From Deltaproteobacteria bacterium (GTDB lineage Bacteria; Desulfobacterota; Binatia; UBA12015): a DNA stretch of 34,521 bases. A program made the position numbers and the translations under genes. Below the pieces are notes generated by a model that was given only the letters and a program-made list of their open reading frames with translations, searched no databases and was not told the DNA's origin. Below, piece after piece: positions 33,437-34,521 of this stretch (positions are counted from its first letter, which is position 1; every line of letters begins with the position of its first letter). The DNA lies in contig JAJCZO010000338.1 in assembly GCA_029262355.1 (NCBI GenBank), forward strand, positions 1-34,521, given 5' to 3'.

Positions 33437-33879
33437 CGATCGCTCCTCGAAGAGATGGTGCATCAAGCCAACCAGTATTGCACTCAGAGTGCAATATCGG
33501 AAAAACCTCGCGTCCTCGGGCACGCCGTCGTCACTGCGTGCCGAGGCGACGGGTGGAGGACTCCGTGGCGGCTTGGGCGCGCGGACTCGACGCACCCCAG
33601 TCGCGACCTTGGGCCTCCTGGGAGCCTCGAGGGAGCGATTCGGGATTCCTCCGAAGACGCGGCCGGGCCGCAGACCGCGACTCCTACGGCGCCCTCCACC
33701 TGGCGCCGGCCTGAATCCTGCGCGAATCCTCACATTCTGGGCCTCAAACCCGCTTTCCCCCGTGAAACTCGAACGTTTGATCAAAATAAGTCTATTGTCC
33801 CCGCTCTACGCGCAGGGATATCCAGGTCTCTGGCGTGTTTCTACGCCAACCCAACCGTATCACCCCCGGAGACCACACC
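33437..33879. other. Divergent intergenic region with AT-rich patch
   Basis: This 443-base stretch separates the Baeyer-Villiger gene (leftward) from the TSP3-repeat gene (rightward). Besides the palindrome at 33476-33496, it has an AT-rich segment at about 33760-33800 with a perfect palindrome TTTGATCAAA (33776-33785), likely the rightward promoter region, and a small hairpin GGCGT/ACGCC at 33832-33847. Open frames here lack coding character. Confidence 0.4.
33476..33496. promoter_or_regulatory. Perfect 21-base palindrome, probable TetR-type operator
   Basis: TATTGCACTC and GAGTGCAATA flank a single A, a perfect dyad. It sits 40 bases upstream of the Baeyer-Villiger monooxygenase ATG, where a repressor would block transcription. 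TTGCACT/AGTGCAA arms are reminiscent of TetR-family operators; no TetR gene is in the window. Regulator identity is inference. Confidence 0.6.
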
Positions 33880-34521
33880 ATGCAGATCGTCCGCCTTGCC
33901 TCGCCCGCCGTTGGTGCATTCCTTCTCACCGCCGCACTCGTCATCAGTCCGGCTACAGCCCACGCAGCCTGCGAGACGGAAGGGGGCGACACGGACGGCG
34001 ATCTGGTCTGCGACCCGGTGGACAATTGTCCGCTGATCGCGAACGCCGGCCAGGAAGACGCGGACTTCGACGGACTCGGCGACGTGTGTGATGCCTGCGC
34101 GCTCGACCCCGACAACGACATCGACGCCGACACCGTCTGCGGTGACATCGACAACTGCCCCGCCACTTCGAACGTACTCCAGGCCGACGCGGACTTCGAC
34201 GGACTCGGTGATGCGTGTGATGCCTGCGCGCTCGACCCCGACAACGACATCGACGCCGACACCGTCTGCGGTGACGTCGACAACTGCCCCGCCACCTCGA
34301 ACGCGAGCCAGGCCGACGGCGACGCCGACACCTTCGGCGACGCCTGTGACATCTGCCCGGCCGACCCACTGAACGACGCCGACGCCGACGCCATCTGCGG
34401 CGACGTCGACAACTGCCCCGCCGTCGCCAACGCCAGCCAGGCCGACGGTGACGCCGACACCGTCGGTGACGCCTGTGACGTCTGCCCGGCCGACCCACTG
34501 AACGACGCCGACGCCGACGCC
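33880..34521 (+). CDS. Secreted thrombospondin type-3 repeat protein, 3' end cut off
   Basis: The frame opens at the ATG at 33880 with GGAGA seven bases upstream and runs without a stop to the window edge (214 codons). A signal peptide (residues 1-29, ending AHA) is followed by Asp-rich, Cys-containing TSP3 calcium-binding repeats: DGDLVCDPVDNCP, DADFDGLGDVCD, CALDPDNDIDADTVCGD and so on. The units repeat every 43 residues (129 bases). Such proteins bind many Ca2+ ions and are rigid, elongated surface or secreted structures in these bacteria. Later domains, if any, lie outside the window. Confidence 0.88.
   Translation, partial: MQIVRLASPAVGAFLLTAALVISPATAHAACETEGGDTDGDLVCDPVDNCPLIANAGQEDADFDGLGDVCDACALDPDNDIDADTVCGDIDNCPATSNVLQADADFDGLGDACDACALDPDNDIDADTVCGDVDNCPATSNASQADGDADTFGDACDICPADPLNDADADAICGDVDNCPAVANASQADGDADTVGDACDVCPADPLNDADADA
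34093..34521 (+). repeat. Tandem 129-base repeats coding for TSP3 units
   Basis: Direct repeats with a constant 129-base period begin at 34093, 34222, 34351 and 34480, each coding for 43 residues. The first two units are nearly identical at DNA level; later ones have diverged (CALDPDNDID changes to CPADPLNDAD). The last unit is cut by the window end. Confidence 0.85.

Noticed and set aside
33497..33760. Possible gene or remnant between operator and TSP3 gene
   Set aside because: All six frames translated; none shows hydrophobic pattern, domain motif or ribosome site.
32636..34036. 466-codon forward frame opposite the large Baeyer-Villiger gene
   Set aside because: Antisense shadow; it would also disrupt the palindrome region and the TSP3 gene start.
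34093..34521. CRISPR-like interpretation of the regular repeats
   Set aside because: The 129-base units are fully coding TSP3 repeats without spacers.

Overview
The window is a high-GC bacterial chromosome segment. It carries about 24 protein-coding genes, two of them cut by the window edges, plus two decayed gene fragments. I see no rRNA, tRNA, CRISPR array, transposase or phage gene. The cell is Gram-negative: there is an LpxL-type lipid A acyltransferase, a class A PBP1A, lipobox lipoproteins and a DUF748/AsmA-like envelope protein. Many secreted proteins combine beta-propellers, odd c-type heme motifs, thrombospondin type-3 calcium repeats and Cys-containing repeats. Together with two Baeyer-Villiger-type flavoproteins, this resembles uncultured soil or marine lineages once placed in Deltaproteobacteria (Binatota/Desulfobacterota_B or Myxococcota-like). 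That placement is my inference from protein style, not a search result.

Layout. Positions 3-5495 hold secreted proteins: a truncated protein that looks like a bacterial two-barrel BPI/TULIP lipid-binding protein, converging on a two-gene operon (small exported protein, then a YVTN propeller/di-heme cytochrome). Positions 5740-10048 run forward: an LpxL-type acyltransferase, a lipoprotein that looks like a copper type II monooxygenase of the peptidylglycine hydroxylase type with an N-terminal cytochrome-like domain, and one base later a flavin monooxygenase. Positions 10033-10720 hold two gene remnants (a GNAT acetyltransferase tail and part of a secreted repeat protein). Next comes a LysR regulator divergent from a membrane di-iron hydroxylase, sharing an 83-base region with a striking TACCC/GGGTA palindrome.

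Positions 12653-16916 hold a DUF4404 protein, a PHP-domain (CehA/McbA-like) lipoprotein, a membrane-anchored aldo/keto reductase with two Fe-S motifs, and a small cytochrome-like exported protein. Positions 17146-19681 hold a DNRLRE-type secreted protein, whose C-terminal repeats match those of the propeller protein, and a Cys-motif exported protein. Positions 19837-22087 hold two coupled DsbA/HCCA-isomerase-like proteins and a MOSC protein. Positions 22441-27277 are housekeeping: a cold-shock protein with a long leader, TruA, an RsuA-type pseudouridine synthase and a DUF748 protein. The last leads into PBP1A at 27306-29531 through a 13-codon mini-ORF.

The right end holds a secreted GH18 chitinase-like enzyme, a second, larger Baeyer-Villiger-type monooxygenase preceded by a perfect 21-base palindrome (probable TetR-type operator), and the start of a thrombospondin-type-3 repeat protein made of 129-base tandem units that runs off the window.

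No single large new system is evident. The strongest leads are the BPI-like protein, the PHM-like copper lipoprotein joined to a flavin monooxygenase, the Cys-repeat domain shared by two unrelated secreted proteins, the two palindromic operators, and the previously unlisted remnants at 10033-10720.
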